In this document: one piece after another, positions 17,609-26,565 of the stretch
Position numbering within the stretch: position 1 is the first letter of the stretch
Layout of the letters: every line of letters starts with the position of its first letter
Origin: JABDQZ01 sp050049775
GTDB taxonomy: Bacteria > Pseudomonadota > Gammaproteobacteria > Chromatiales > Chromatiaceae
Direction: 5' to 3'
Length of the DNA: 55,395 bases
Assembly (NCBI GenBank): GCA_050049775.1
Contig: JASFVP010000018.1
Span: 1-55,395, forward strand
Program-made: the position numbers and the translations under genes
The notes under the pieces: generated by a model
What the model was told of the DNA's origin: nothing
Databases searched by the model: none
The model's input: the letters and a program-made list of their open reading frames with translations, nothing else

Positions 17609-17989
17609 ATGAGCAACTATCTGCATCATGTACCGGGGCGTGTGCGTGTCCGCTCCAGAATTTTGTGTCGTAACAACCAGACCAGACAACTGGCGTTGCA
17701 GCAAGTGCGGGCGCTGGAAGGCGTCACGTCGGTGCGTCTCAACAGCAAGGCCGGCAGTGTCACTGTCATGTATGACACTGAAGTGGCCGGGCTGGAGCAG
17801 ATACTCGAGCAACTGCACAAATACGATTGTCTCGCGCCCGGTCTGGAAACCAGGCCGAAACCGGCCAAAAAAGCGGCCGTGGCACAATCCGGCAGCTTTC
17901 CGGCCATGATCGGTAAAATGGCGCTTAATGTGCTGGTCGCCAGGGGTGTCAACTATTCCTTATCCTCACTGTTGGGCGCCCGTATTTGA
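17609..17989 (+). CDS. HMA-like domain protein with C-terminal helix
   Basis: 126 aa. The HMA-like domain (1-75) starts with YLHHVPGRVRVRSR, nearly the same motif as in the 12226 protein (HHVPGRVRLR). The CxxC loop is absent. A linker rich in K, A and P precedes a C-terminal hydrophobic segment (about 95-126). TGGAG precedes the ATG at 17609. Probably a membrane-tethered adaptor. Confidence 0.68.
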   Translation: MSNYLHHVPGRVRVRSRILCRNNQTRQLALQQVRALEGVTSVRLNSKAGSVTVMYDTEVAGLEQILEQLHKYDCLAPGLETRPKPAKKAAVAQSGSFPAMIGKMALNVLVARGVNYSLSSLLGARI

Positions 17990-18081
17990 GAATGCGCTCG
18001 TAGCAGCTTATAGCTGCGTCCGACCATTCCGCACCAGCAACATTTCTGGCATGCTGATATGCCTGTTTGCTGTGAGCCGGA

Positions 18082-18924
18082 GTGGCCATTCTGACCATAT
18101 TCATCAAAGCCGCGGGTGCTACCACAGCGCCCGTGTTGCGTAATCTCACCATACCGCTGGTATTGCTCTGTTGTCTGGCGACGCCAGCACTGCATGCTGT
18201 CGACGCGCCGATGCCACCGTGCGGCAACACGCCTTATCCTACTTATCCGGAAGATCCACAGCAGTTGCACATCGCATTCTGGTCGCCAGACCAGTTGCCG
18301 GATCCATGGCAACCACCGGCCTGCAGCAGCTGGCAGCCGCAAGAATTTTCCGTGCTGATGGCCGCCGCCGGCGTGTTCCATCCAGCTGGTGGTGCGCAGG
18401 CTTTGTTGCAGCGCATCGCGGCGGTATCGCAGCTGGCCGGTTTGCGTTACTGGTCGGTGACGCGTGACCGCTGGACCATTCTGATCGAGGAAGCCTACGC
18501 ATTGAACACAGCAGAGAAGTCATCAAGGCGTGAAGATTTTTCACCGATAGAGTTGCAAACCGGTCGGGATTATTTTTACTGGCAACGTGAGCCGACCACA
18601 TCGGGCAGTGCTGTGTACGGCTTTCGCTTGCTGGAAAATACCTCGCAGCGCATTGTCGTGAGTGTGCGCAACCTCAGCGCACCGCGACACCTCGGCCTTA
18701 AAATGCTGGATGTCGGTGAAGCGCAAACCCTGTACATATTTGAACGGTTGCAGGTGGACGGCAGTGATGCGGAACTCTGGGGTTATTACCAGTTGACACG
18801 ACTCGGCCATGGCCTGCACGACTGGCTGCCGGTCACTGAGGCGTCCTATGCCAATCGCATGTCTGCCGTGTTTCGTTATTTTGCCGGCCTGTCGGAAGAT
18901 GCATTGCCGGTCTCGAAAGACTGA
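18082..18924 (+). CDS. exported protein, unknown
   Basis: 280 aa with a signal peptide (LTIPLVLLCCLATPALHA, cleavage before VDA). The mature part has a PPCG/PYPTYP start and strands reminiscent of a lipid- or protein-binding beta domain. Start uncertain: GTG at 18082 has a GAGCCGGA sequence upstream, while GTG at 18133 gives a more ordinary signal peptide. Convergent with the iron operon (16-base gap). No family named. Confidence 0.6.
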   Translation: MAILTIFIKAAGATTAPVLRNLTIPLVLLCCLATPALHAVDAPMPPCGNTPYPTYPEDPQQLHIAFWSPDQLPDPWQPPACSSWQPQEFSVLMAAAGVFHPAGGAQALLQRIAAVSQLAGLRYWSVTRDRWTILIEEAYALNTAEKSSRREDFSPIELQTGRDYFYWQREPTTSGSAVYGFRLLENTSQRIVVSVRNLSAPRHLGLKMLDVGEAQTLYIFERLQVDGSDAELWGYYQLTRLGHGLHDWLPVTEASYANRMSAVFRYFAGLSEDALPVSKD

Positions 18925-18940
18925 CATTTGCCGCTATCGT

Positions 18941-20035
18941 TCAGCCAGGCAGCAGCACCATGTGGTTATCCCATTTGAAACCGGCCTGCTGATGCAGCAG
19001 TTGTAAATCATTCCCCGAGGTGTATCTGGCGATCTTGCCCTCGCCATTGCTGGCGATGAAACCGGATGCGTCAGGTGCCAGGCCGCAGACATCCGGCATC
19101 TCAAAAGATTCCTGAAATTCGCCGTTGCCGGCGCGCCAAAGCGTGGCGAGATTGCCGCGCGGCGAGGAGATGGCAAACCAGTCACCGGAGGCGTCTGCCA
19201 TGACGCTGCCGCAATAGTTTTTCATGCGTCTGGTGATGTCTTGCGGCGCATGACAGAGCTGTAACTCCGTTTCACCGCGATGCATGACCACCAGTGGCGG
19301 CCGCTGGTTGACCGGTCCCTGATATTGCATGCCGATGCAGATTTCATCTTTATGGTTGGCATCAAGGTGACGCATGCTGAGCTGGTGGTATTTTTTGTCG
19401 AGGCGATAGTCCTCGATGAGCTTGCTGCTGCGGCTATCGATATAGGCCAGCGATGGCGACATGCTGTCGAGATTGAGTTTGGCGCGGCCCAGGTCCGGAT
19501 GGGTCTTGATGCCGCCGTTGGCGACCGCCAGGGTGCGGTTGTCGCTGAGCAACACCAGTTGATGCGGGCCGATGCCGTAGCTGGGGAGTTCTTCCACCAG
19601 TCGATAGTTGTCCGTGCAATCATAGACAGCGATCTTGCCATCGCCGGACCCAAACGCATTTTGCGTGACATACAGCCAGCGGCCGTCCTGGGAAAACACG
19701 CCATGGCCATAGAAACGCCGCTCGGGATTGCTGCGGATCTCGGCGCGTAATTCTCCGCTGCGAACATCGAGAATGTGAATGTATTCTCCGGGACGGCGTG
19801 CAAACACGGCCAGCCGCTGTTGATCCGGCGAAATGCTCAGGCCGTGGCCGCGGCCAGGCAAGGCATGTTGGAACAGCTGCGTTCCTTGCGCATTAATCGC
19901 ACTGACAAAATGTTGTCCCTGTCGATCGGTACCACAGCTCAACATCGCCCAGCTGTCTGCTTGCGCCATCTTTGCCAGGGCGCGCGGAGCTACTGCCAGG
20001 CCGGCCAGCGCCAGTAAAAATTCACGTCTATGCAT
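18941..20035 (-). CDS. DUF1513 beta-propeller periplasmic protein
   Basis: 364 aa beginning MHRREFLLALAG, a Tat-like signal (RR, F, L). The rest has repeated blades (for example LSISPDQQRLAVF, FSQDGRWLYVT, LLSDNRTLAVANGG) typical of seven-bladed propellers. DUF1513 proteins are regularly encoded with imelysin-family iron genes (PA4370-PA4373-type cluster in Pseudomonas, from memory). Its ATG shares one base with the stop of the upstream gene (TAATG), so it is translationally coupled. Confidence 0.85.
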   Translation of the reverse strand: MHRREFLLALAGLAVAPRALAKMAQADSWAMLSCGTDRQGQHFVSAINAQGTQLFQHALPGRGHGLSISPDQQRLAVFARRPGEYIHILDVRSGELRAEIRSNPERRFYGHGVFSQDGRWLYVTQNAFGSGDGKIAVYDCTDNYRLVEELPSYGIGPHQLVLLSDNRTLAVANGGIKTHPDLGRAKLNLDSMSPSLAYIDSRSSKLIEDYRLDKKYHQLSMRHLDANHKDEICIGMQYQGPVNQRPPLVVMHRGETELQLCHAPQDITRRMKNYCGSVMADASGDWFAISSPRGNLATLWRAGNGEFQESFEMPDVCGLAPDASGFIASNGEGKIARYTSGNDLQLLHQQAGFKWDNHMVLLPG

Positions 20036-21105
20036 TAGTCACCATCCAGACTGTTAAAACCGAGCGGAATGCCGATGGCGTCGGGTAACGGACCGGCCAG
20101 CAGGGCTTTCAGTTTGGCTGCCGAGCTTTGCAGGGATTCAACTTGTTGGCGCGCTGTTTCATCGTTCACGGCAGCGTAGAGCGATGTCTTGATGGCATCG
20201 ATCTGTTGCCGGCTGGTGCTGAAGGCGGCGGCAATCTGTTGCTGCAGTGGCGTGTCTTGGAGCCGCGGCGCAAACGCCAGTTGATACAGCTTCTCGGCCG
20301 CTTGCAGATTGAGGCGAATATTGCGCAGCGAGCGGCGGCTGCGCCAGGATTCGGCGCGTTGACCACGCGCTTTTTGGATGGCATCACCAAGCGGGCGCTC
20401 CAGTTTTTGTTCGGCGATCAGCTGCAGGGCCGTGTGCAGGTTGTTGAGCAGGCGTGAGCTGACTTCGTCTGCCGCTTCGTAATAATCGTTGCCGTCGGCG
20501 GCGCTGGCGATAAATACACGGTGGGCGTTGTCACCCTGGCTCCATTCGGCTACCAGTTCCCGTGACATGGTAGCCAGGTTGTGGGCGATTGCTTGCAACA
20601 CCTGACAGTCATAGGTAGCGCGGCCTGCTGTGACGAACTGCTCAGGGTTGCTGTCATTGCCAAACAACAGGCGTTCCATCGCGCTGAAGCCCTGGATCGC
20701 GATACTGGCTCTTTCGAATTGATCGCTGGCCAGCTTGTCGCTGTCTTTGGCCTTGAGCAACTGACGCAGGTGCTTACCGACGGTGCCGCGCTTGTCCGGC
20801 CACATCTGGTAGCGGTTACCGCGCAGCAGGATTTCAATCGGGCCAAAACGGATCAGCTGGACATATTGCCAGTCATCCATGGCGTGGTGGAATGCCTCAC
20901 GTAACGCCGTGAACTCCACTTCGCTGCCGGATGTGCAGAAGCTGTGCGTGCGGCTTTCGAGCTTTACCGTGCTGTCGGCCAGCGCCTGATAGCCCGGAAT
21001 AATATAGTGGTCGACCGCGGCGAGGTTGAGCGCACTGCTGTTTGCGCCCATGGCCAGAGTCGGGAAAAGCAATACCGCACAAAGTGCGTAAAAAAATCGC
21101 GTCAT
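20035..21105 (-). CDS. imelysin-family (M75) periplasmic protein
   Basis: 356 aa with a signal peptide (ALCAVLLFPTLAMGA) and an imelysin fold: helical domain with an HAMDDWQYVQLIRFGPI segment and FSAMERLLFG, where the canonical GxHxxE motif is degenerate (GFSAME). A second helical repeat follows. Imelysins such as IrpA/EfeM bind iron or related ligands in the periplasm. It overlaps the neighbouring genes on both sides (TAATG downstream, four bases upstream). Confidence 0.85.
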   Translation of the reverse strand: MTRFFYALCAVLLFPTLAMGANSSALNLAAVDHYIIPGYQALADSTVKLESRTHSFCTSGSEVEFTALREAFHHAMDDWQYVQLIRFGPIEILLRGNRYQMWPDKRGTVGKHLRQLLKAKDSDKLASDQFERASIAIQGFSAMERLLFGNDSNPEQFVTAGRATYDCQVLQAIAHNLATMSRELVAEWSQGDNAHRVFIASAADGNDYYEAADEVSSRLLNNLHTALQLIAEQKLERPLGDAIQKARGQRAESWRSRRSLRNIRLNLQAAEKLYQLAFAPRLQDTPLQQQIAAAFSTSRQQIDAIKTSLYAAVNDETARQQVESLQSSAAKLKALLAGPLPDAIGIPLGFNSLDGD

Positions 21106-22493
21106 AAGGATTCTACAAATTTAATCAGTTGTGAACGTTGCTGGCGGGGCAGGCGAGTGTAATGCTCCTTGCTGCGTTGCGCTTCGCCGCCATGCCACAG
21201 AATGGCTTCCTGTATATTACGCGCGCGTCCGTCGTGCAGTAAATTGCTGTGACCGCTGACTGACTGGGTCAGGCCGATGCCCCACAGCGGTGGCGTTTTC
21301 CATTCCCGGCCACTGGCCTGTGCTTCCGGGCGATGATCGGCCAGGCCTTCACCCATGTCGTGTAACAACAGGTCGGTATAGGGGCGGATTGTCCGGTTGG
21401 CCAGATGCGTCTCGACATAGTCGGGGCGGGTGACGTATTCGGGCCGGTGACAGGTGCTGCAGCCAGCTGCGGTAAACAGTTGCCGGCCTTGCTGCACTTC
21501 CAGGTCATCATGATTGCGTGTTGCGGGCACAGCGAGATTGCGGACGTACAGCAACACCAGGTCGGTGAGTTGCTGATGTACTTCGAGGTTGTCGTATTGT
21601 TGGCTGTTGCCATCCGGAGCCTGCCGGCAGGCTTGTTGCTGTGATGTGCATTCGCCGAAGCCGGCCGGGTACAAAGGTGTCGACAAGCCGATGTCGTCAT
21701 TGAATGCCTGCTGGTTCTGGTCATCGATGCTGGCATGGCCGGCTTTCCAGCCATAGCGGCCAGGCAGGACTTTTGCTTGCGTGCGGCTCCAGACCCGGTT
21801 GAGCCTGCCGGAGATGCCGTCGTTGTCATCATCGTTTGCATCGGCATTGTCGATGAGGTCCTGCTCGTCGATGGCTTCGAGCAGGCCCAGGCCGATCATC
21901 GGCGGCGCTACACGTGCAGACAGCATGGTGTCAGGGTGCAGCGGGCCGAAGCCGAGTTGGGTTGCCTGGTAATGCGGTTGGCGCAGTTCAACCTGTTCGC
22001 CATCATCAAGCGTGACAGTGATGGTGTCGTAAGTGATTTTGATTTTACCTTCAGCCGTCTGGCCGAGAATGGCGAACTCCTGCAACTGCGTGCCATAAAC
22101 CGGTTCGGCAATCACGTTTTGTTTGCCGCTTGCCAGGGCTTGTTTTTGCGCTTGCGTCTGCGCAGGAATCGACAAACGCAGGGCCATGGAAATGGCATTG
22201 CTGTCATCTGCAGCGGGTGGGTGGCCGCGGCCATTGTTGATATGGCAACTGGCGCAGGAGCGGGCGTTGTACAGCGGGCCGAGACCGTCCGATATCTGCG
22301 TGGTCGAAGGCGCGGTTACCCAGAGTTTTTCAAACAGGGCGCGACCGACCGTGAAATCGAGTTTTTGCTCAAACGGCAGTTGTGCATCGGCCTGTGAAAA
22401 AGCTTTTTGGCCGCTGGCGGCCAACGGACTTTGTGACAGGCCGAACCATCCGGCAACAGCCAGGCAATACCAATAAGCTGAAATCTGTCGCAT
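21102..22493 (-). CDS. di-heme DUF1111 (thiol-oxidoreductase-like) cytochrome
   Basis: 463 aa, signal peptide then two CxxCH haem motifs: CASCH (about residues 80-84) with the conserved NARSCASCH-NNGRG context and CSTCHRPEY in the second half. The family is usually annotated as di-haem oxidoreductase. It is a fixed partner of imelysins and may reduce Fe(III) or transfer electrons during iron uptake. The start at 22493 gives a proper signal peptide; a start at 22526 would place eleven polar residues before it. Confidence 0.87.
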   Translation of the reverse strand: MRQISAYWYCLAVAGWFGLSQSPLAASGQKAFSQADAQLPFEQKLDFTVGRALFEKLWVTAPSTTQISDGLGPLYNARSCASCHINNGRGHPPAADDSNAISMALRLSIPAQTQAQKQALASGKQNVIAEPVYGTQLQEFAILGQTAEGKIKITYDTITVTLDDGEQVELRQPHYQATQLGFGPLHPDTMLSARVAPPMIGLGLLEAIDEQDLIDNADANDDDNDGISGRLNRVWSRTQAKVLPGRYGWKAGHASIDDQNQQAFNDDIGLSTPLYPAGFGECTSQQQACRQAPDGNSQQYDNLEVHQQLTDLVLLYVRNLAVPATRNHDDLEVQQGRQLFTAAGCSTCHRPEYVTRPDYVETHLANRTIRPYTDLLLHDMGEGLADHRPEAQASGREWKTPPLWGIGLTQSVSGHSNLLHDGRARNIQEAILWHGGEAQRSKEHYTRLPRQQRSQLIKFVESL

Positions 22494-22528
22494 TTGATGT
22501 TCCGGATAATCGCTGGATTGAAACACTA

Positions 22529-22565
22529 CAAGAAAAAAAGGCCGGGTGCGAAAAACGCACCCGGC
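22529..22565 (-). terminator. intrinsic terminator inside the imelysin operon
   Basis: On the minus strand a perfect 10-bp GC stem (GCCGGGTGCG) with a five-T loop is followed by a CTTTTTTTCTT tract. It lies between the first imelysin gene and the di-heme gene. It should reduce expression of the three distal genes relative to porin and imelysin. Confidence 0.75.
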
Positions 22566-22604
22566 AGACAGTACCTGGAGGGAGGAGTTACTTCACTTTT
22601 TCAA

Positions 22605-23855
22605 TCATTGCACTTTTTCAGGGTGATCCAGGCTGTCTGAACCTTCAAACTCGATCGCTGATAATTGCAGCGCACCGATGCTTTTTTCAATCTCGCGGGT
22701 TTGCGCCACCAGGGCTTCCACCGCATTCATGACCTTGCGGTTGCCGGCATCGTTGCCTTCGCCGATCATCTGGTCATAGGCTTCACCGCCTTCAGCGGTA
22801 TCGACCAGCACCTGCATGGCCTGCATGGTGTTCTCCAGTTTGCCACGGATGGCGGCATCGAGGTTGCTGTCTTTGGCGGCAACCAGAGCCGACAGGCTGG
22901 GACCGGCTACAACGGAACCATTGATGCGTTTATAGCTGCCCAGATAAACGTTCTGGATGCCTTTGGCGTCGTAATAGTGTGAGTAATGGGTGTTATCGCT
23001 GAAGCAATCGTGTTCTTCTTCCGGGTCGTGCACCATGAGGCCGAGCTTGATGCGCTCACCGGCCAGTTCGCCATACGACAGACTGCCAAGGCCGGTGATG
23101 ATGGTGCTGATGCCGGCATCGGCGCCACCACTGGACAGGGCCTTGCGCGCTGCACCATTGTCTTCCCATTGCCCAACCATCCAGGCCAGATCGTCGATCA
23201 ACAGGTCGGTGGTGGCTTTCAGGTAAGCGGCGCGGCGTTCACAATTGCCCCAGGAGCAATTGTTGCCGTCGAAGTCGGTAGCTGGACGGTTGCCCGCGCC
23301 CGGGCCGGTGCCGTTAAGGTCCTGGCCCCACAATAGAAACTCGATGGCATGATAACCAGTGGCGACATTGGCCTCGATTTCATCGAGCTCATGCAGCTCA
23401 CCGATCAGGTCCTTGTTGATGTGGCTGGCGTCAATGGTCTTGCCGCCCACTTTCACGGTTTTGTTGGCGATGATGTTGGCCGTGTAGAACGGGTTTTCAT
23501 CGGACTCGGTGCCGTAGTCGGCTGCGACATAGTCGATCAGGCCTTCGTCGAGCGGCCAGGCGTTGACCTTGCCTTCCCAGTCGTCAACGATGGCGTTGCC
23601 GAAACGATAGGCTTCGGATTGCTGGTAGGGCACACGCGCCGCTTTCCAGGCATCGCGCGCCGCCTGCAGATTGCCGGTGGTTGGTGCGGCGATCAATGTG
23701 TCAACGGCCTTCTGCAGGTGTTTGGCGGTGATCAGCGAGTCTTCATAGACAGCGTGAGCGATGTCGGCGTAGTTGTTGAGTACGGCATCGGCGGAGATGG
23801 CCATGACGTTGCCGGACAGGCAAACGCCGGCCAGCAGGGTGAGTATTTTCTTCAT
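22605..23855 (-). CDS. imelysin/IrpA-type iron-regulated periplasmic protein
   Basis: 416 aa with a signal peptide (LTLLAGVCLSGNVMA) and an M75 fold. The hallmark GxHxxE motif is intact (GYHAIEF, H169 and E172), followed by LLWGQDLNG. A second domain has a DCFSDNTHYSHYYDAKG segment typical of IrpA/ICMP proteins. Homologues are iron-induced by depletion; the function is ligand or iron binding, and peptidase activity is disputed. It follows the porin gene by 56 bases. Confidence 0.92.
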   Translation of the reverse strand: MKKILTLLAGVCLSGNVMAISADAVLNNYADIAHAVYEDSLITAKHLQKAVDTLIAAPTTGNLQAARDAWKAARVPYQQSEAYRFGNAIVDDWEGKVNAWPLDEGLIDYVAADYGTESDENPFYTANIIANKTVKVGGKTIDASHINKDLIGELHELDEIEANVATGYHAIEFLLWGQDLNGTGPGAGNRPATDFDGNNCSWGNCERRAAYLKATTDLLIDDLAWMVGQWEDNGAARKALSSGGADAGISTIITGLGSLSYGELAGERIKLGLMVHDPEEEHDCFSDNTHYSHYYDAKGIQNVYLGSYKRINGSVVAGPSLSALVAAKDSNLDAAIRGKLENTMQAMQVLVDTAEGGEAYDQMIGEGNDAGNRKVMNAVEALVAQTREIEKSIGALQLSAIEFEGSDSLDHPEKVQ

Positions 23856-23911
23856 AACTAGATAATCCTGTTAAGCAAACAAATCAGTTGAGTCAGACAT
23901 TAGCGATGTGA

Positions 23912-25084
23912 TCAGAATTCGACGGCAAGCTGGGCCGTAACCGTATCCGCCTTTTTACCGGTGCCGGTGATTGCGCCATTGATACCGGTACCGGAGTCGC
24001 TGGTGGAGTAGTCTTCATCGTGTGCCCATTCCAGTGACAGGGCGGTGTTTTCATAGATTTCAACCGACACGGCAGCGGCGATGCGTGTTTCCGGCAGTTC
24101 CAGCGCGATGGCTTCGTCGGTGCCCTGGTAGGCGATGGCGAAGCTGGCTTCCTTACCGGCCAGGGTGAAGCCGGTGCCGATTTCAATATTGAAAGCTTCC
24201 GGCTGGGCGCCGGCGCCGTTGAATGACAGCTCACCAACCTGGAAGTCGTCGGTTGCTGCGGTGTATTCTGCGATGAAGGTAAAACCGCCGAATTCAGCCA
24301 TGGCGTTGGCGGTAATTCCGGGCACATGGTCGACCAGAGTGTTGCCGGTCAGGCCGTCCTGCAGGCCGTCGGAATCGCCAATGTCATTGATGTAGCCTAT
24401 ACCGGCACTGAAACCGTCACGCGTGAAACCGAACACGGCGCCCCAGTTGTCGACGGTTTCATTACCCGAGGTTTTCTCGTTGGTGCCGTTGAAGGCATAG
24501 ACGCCGGCACTGAACATGCCGTTGTCGAAACCGCCCAGCACGGCCGTTTCACGGGTTTCGCCGATTTCCAGCGTCAGCGGGTCGGACACCAGGCCGGTTT
24601 CAAACGAACCGAACGGCACAAATTGCTGACCGGAGGTGACAAACCAGGCTGCATCGGGATCGGCAATCGTGATGGTGGCGGTGTCGACTTCCAGCGGGGT
24701 ATCGTCTTCTTCGTACAGCAGGCTGATTTCCGCACTGGTCCAGTCATTGACCTGCGCTGCCACACCGATCGCGGCTGTGGCTACCACCACATCGCTGGTG
24801 CTGGAACCGGTGTAGGGAGAGGAGCGGCTGGCTTCAATTTCGACGGCGCCGCTGACTTCAACTTTCTGGAACCAGCCACCGCCGGAGCCGCCGCTCTGTT
24901 TCAGCTCGGCAATCTGCTGGTCTTTTTCGGCCAAAGCCTTGTCCTGGCTGACGACGCGTTTTTCCAGATATTGCATGCGTTGCTCCATCTGTGACATGCG
25001 TTCTTCGATCGACATCGCCATCGAAGGCGCGCTGTGTGCGCCCAGAGCTACGAGTGTCGCGATAGCGAGTGGTTTCAGTTTCAT
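23912..25084 (-). CDS. LbtU-type siderophore/iron outer-membrane porin
   Basis: 390 aa: signal peptide, then a coiled coil (about 24-62, MEQRMQYLEKRVVSQDK), a Gly/Ser linker, and a beta-barrel rich in alternating aromatic strands ending in a C-terminal F. This matches LbtU-family porins, which take up legiobactin in Legionella without TonB. It is the first gene of the operon, just behind a strong Fur box. The ligand in this organism is unknown. Confidence 0.8.
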   Translation of the reverse strand: MKLKPLAIATLVALGAHSAPSMAMSIEERMSQMEQRMQYLEKRVVSQDKALAEKDQQIAELKQSGGSGGGWFQKVEVSGAVEIEASRSSPYTGSSTSDVVVATAAIGVAAQVNDWTSAEISLLYEEDDTPLEVDTATITIADPDAAWFVTSGQQFVPFGSFETGLVSDPLTLEIGETRETAVLGGFDNGMFSAGVYAFNGTNEKTSGNETVDNWGAVFGFTRDGFSAGIGYINDIGDSDGLQDGLTGNTLVDHVPGITANAMAEFGGFTFIAEYTAATDDFQVGELSFNGAGAQPEAFNIEIGTGFTLAGKEASFAIAYQGTDEAIALELPETRIAAAVSVEIYENTALSLEWAHDEDYSTSDSGTGINGAITGTGKKADTVTAQLAVEF

Positions 25085-25175
25085 TTTGCAAAGTCTCCCG
25101 TTTATATTGTTTGGATTTGATGTCGCAACCAGTGCGGTGTTCTTGTGAAAATTCCTGTTAACAAATGCCCCATTT

Positions 25176-25194
25176 GATAATGATTCGCATTATG
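25176..25194. promoter_or_regulatory. Fur box between porin and di-heme genes
   Basis: Fifteen of 19 bases match the Fur consensus (GATAATGATTCGCATTATG). It lies about 90 bases before the porin start and about 130 before the divergent di-heme gene, so it can control both. Confidence 0.72.
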
Positions 25195-25327
25195 AGGTAC
25201 GACTGATTCTAAAGTCAACAACAAATGAGAAGTATTAACATTTACGATATTTAAGGTATCATAGGGACAGTTTGTGAATCAGAATTTCCGCACAGGGCGT
25301 TGGCCGTGCGGCTATGGAGTTGTCGAG

Positions 25328-26476
25328 ATGAAGGTTTTTGTATTGTCGGGGTTGTTGGTTTTTGCCAGCGGGCCGGTGTTTGCTGATACAGCCGAGTCAG
25401 AGGCTGACCCGCGGGTGGATCTTGGCAGGGCGCTGTTTTTCGACAGCAACCTGTCACTCAATCGCACCCAGTCATGCTCGACCTGTCATGATCCGGCTAA
25501 AGGCTTTGCCGATGGCCGTGACAACGGTGTCGGTAGTGCGGTCTCGCTCGGTGATGATGGCAAATCACTGGGCGATCGCAATGCGCCGACCGCGTCCTAC
25601 GCCTCGTTCAGTCCGGAGTTTCACCTCAACGCCAAGGGGTTGTATGTCGGCGGCCAGTTTCTCGATGGCCGCGAAGCAGACCTGAAAGGCCAGGCTGGCG
25701 GGCCGCCGCTCAATCCGCTTGAAATGAACATGCCTGACAAAGCGGCTGTGGTGGAGCGCCTCAAGGAAAATCCGCAGTACGTGAAAAAATTCACCGGCAT
25801 CTATGGCGTCGATGTGTTCGATGATGACGAAGCAGCTTATATGGCGATGACCGACAGCATTGCCAGCTTTGAAGAAACCGATTTCTTTGCGCCGTTCGAT
25901 TCCAAATACGATCGCTACCTGCGTGGCGAATACGAGATGACCACACAGGAAGATCTCGGTATGACGCTGTTTTTCTCGCAGCAATTCAGCAACTGCAACC
26001 TGTGTCACCAGCTGAAAAAGTCGTCCATCAGTGAGGGTGAAACGTTCTCGAATTACGAGTATCACAACATCGGTGTGCCGGCGAATTCCGCTGTTCGCGC
26101 GGTCAACGGTACCAAACCTGATCATATCGATCATGGCCTGCTCGATAATCCGGATGTCAGCGACGTCAAACAGGATGGCAAGTTCAAGGTGCCGACCTTG
26201 CGCAACGTTGCGGTGACCGGACCTTATATGCACAACGGTGTGTTCAAGGATTTACGCACGGTGGTGTTGTTTTACAACAAGTACAACAGCCGCAGCAGCA
26301 AACGCCAGATCAATCCCGAAACCGGGGAGAAATGGGCGACGCCGGAAGTGGCAGAGAACCTGTCGCTCAAGGAACTGGAAACCGGCCCGGCGCTCAATGA
26401 CAAACGCATCGATGCACTGGTGGCGTTCATGAAAACGCTGACCGACAAAAGGTACGAGCACCTGTTGCAGGACTGA
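25328..26476 (+). CDS. MauG/CCP-like di-heme cytochrome
   Basis: 382 aa with a signal peptide (FVLSGLLVFASGPVFA) and two haem motifs: CSTCH (50-54) followed by GFADGR and CNLCH in the second half, plus the PTLRNVAVTGPYMHNGVF segment common to MauG and cytochrome c peroxidases. These proteins reduce peroxide or oxidise protein substrates in the periplasm. The start at 25328 was chosen for the signal peptide. It is divergent from the iron operon with a shared Fur box, so probably part of the same regulon. Confidence 0.87.
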   Translation: MKVFVLSGLLVFASGPVFADTAESEADPRVDLGRALFFDSNLSLNRTQSCSTCHDPAKGFADGRDNGVGSAVSLGDDGKSLGDRNAPTASYASFSPEFHLNAKGLYVGGQFLDGREADLKGQAGGPPLNPLEMNMPDKAAVVERLKENPQYVKKFTGIYGVDVFDDDEAAYMAMTDSIASFEETDFFAPFDSKYDRYLRGEYEMTTQEDLGMTLFFSQQFSNCNLCHQLKKSSISEGETFSNYEYHNIGVPANSAVRAVNGTKPDHIDHGLLDNPDVSDVKQDGKFKVPTLRNVAVTGPYMHNGVFKDLRTVVLFYNKYNSRSSKRQINPETGEKWATPEVAENLSLKELETGPALNDKRIDALVAFMKTLTDKRYEHLLQD

Positions 26477-26555
26477 GCTGCTGAAGCAGATGTGGCGGCC
26501 GCATTGTGTGACCGAAGAAACTTCAAGTCATTTCTGAACAATGTGGAATCTTTAC

Positions 26556-26561
26556 TATAAT
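26556..26561 (+). promoter_or_regulatory. perfect -10 hexamer (TATAAT) before the GGDEF/EAL gene
   Basis: TATAAT lies only five bases before the GTG at 26566. If it is used, transcription begins at or after that codon and the true start must be further in. No convincing -35 element was seen, so this is tentative. Confidence 0.3.
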
Positions 26562-26565
26562 TTCT

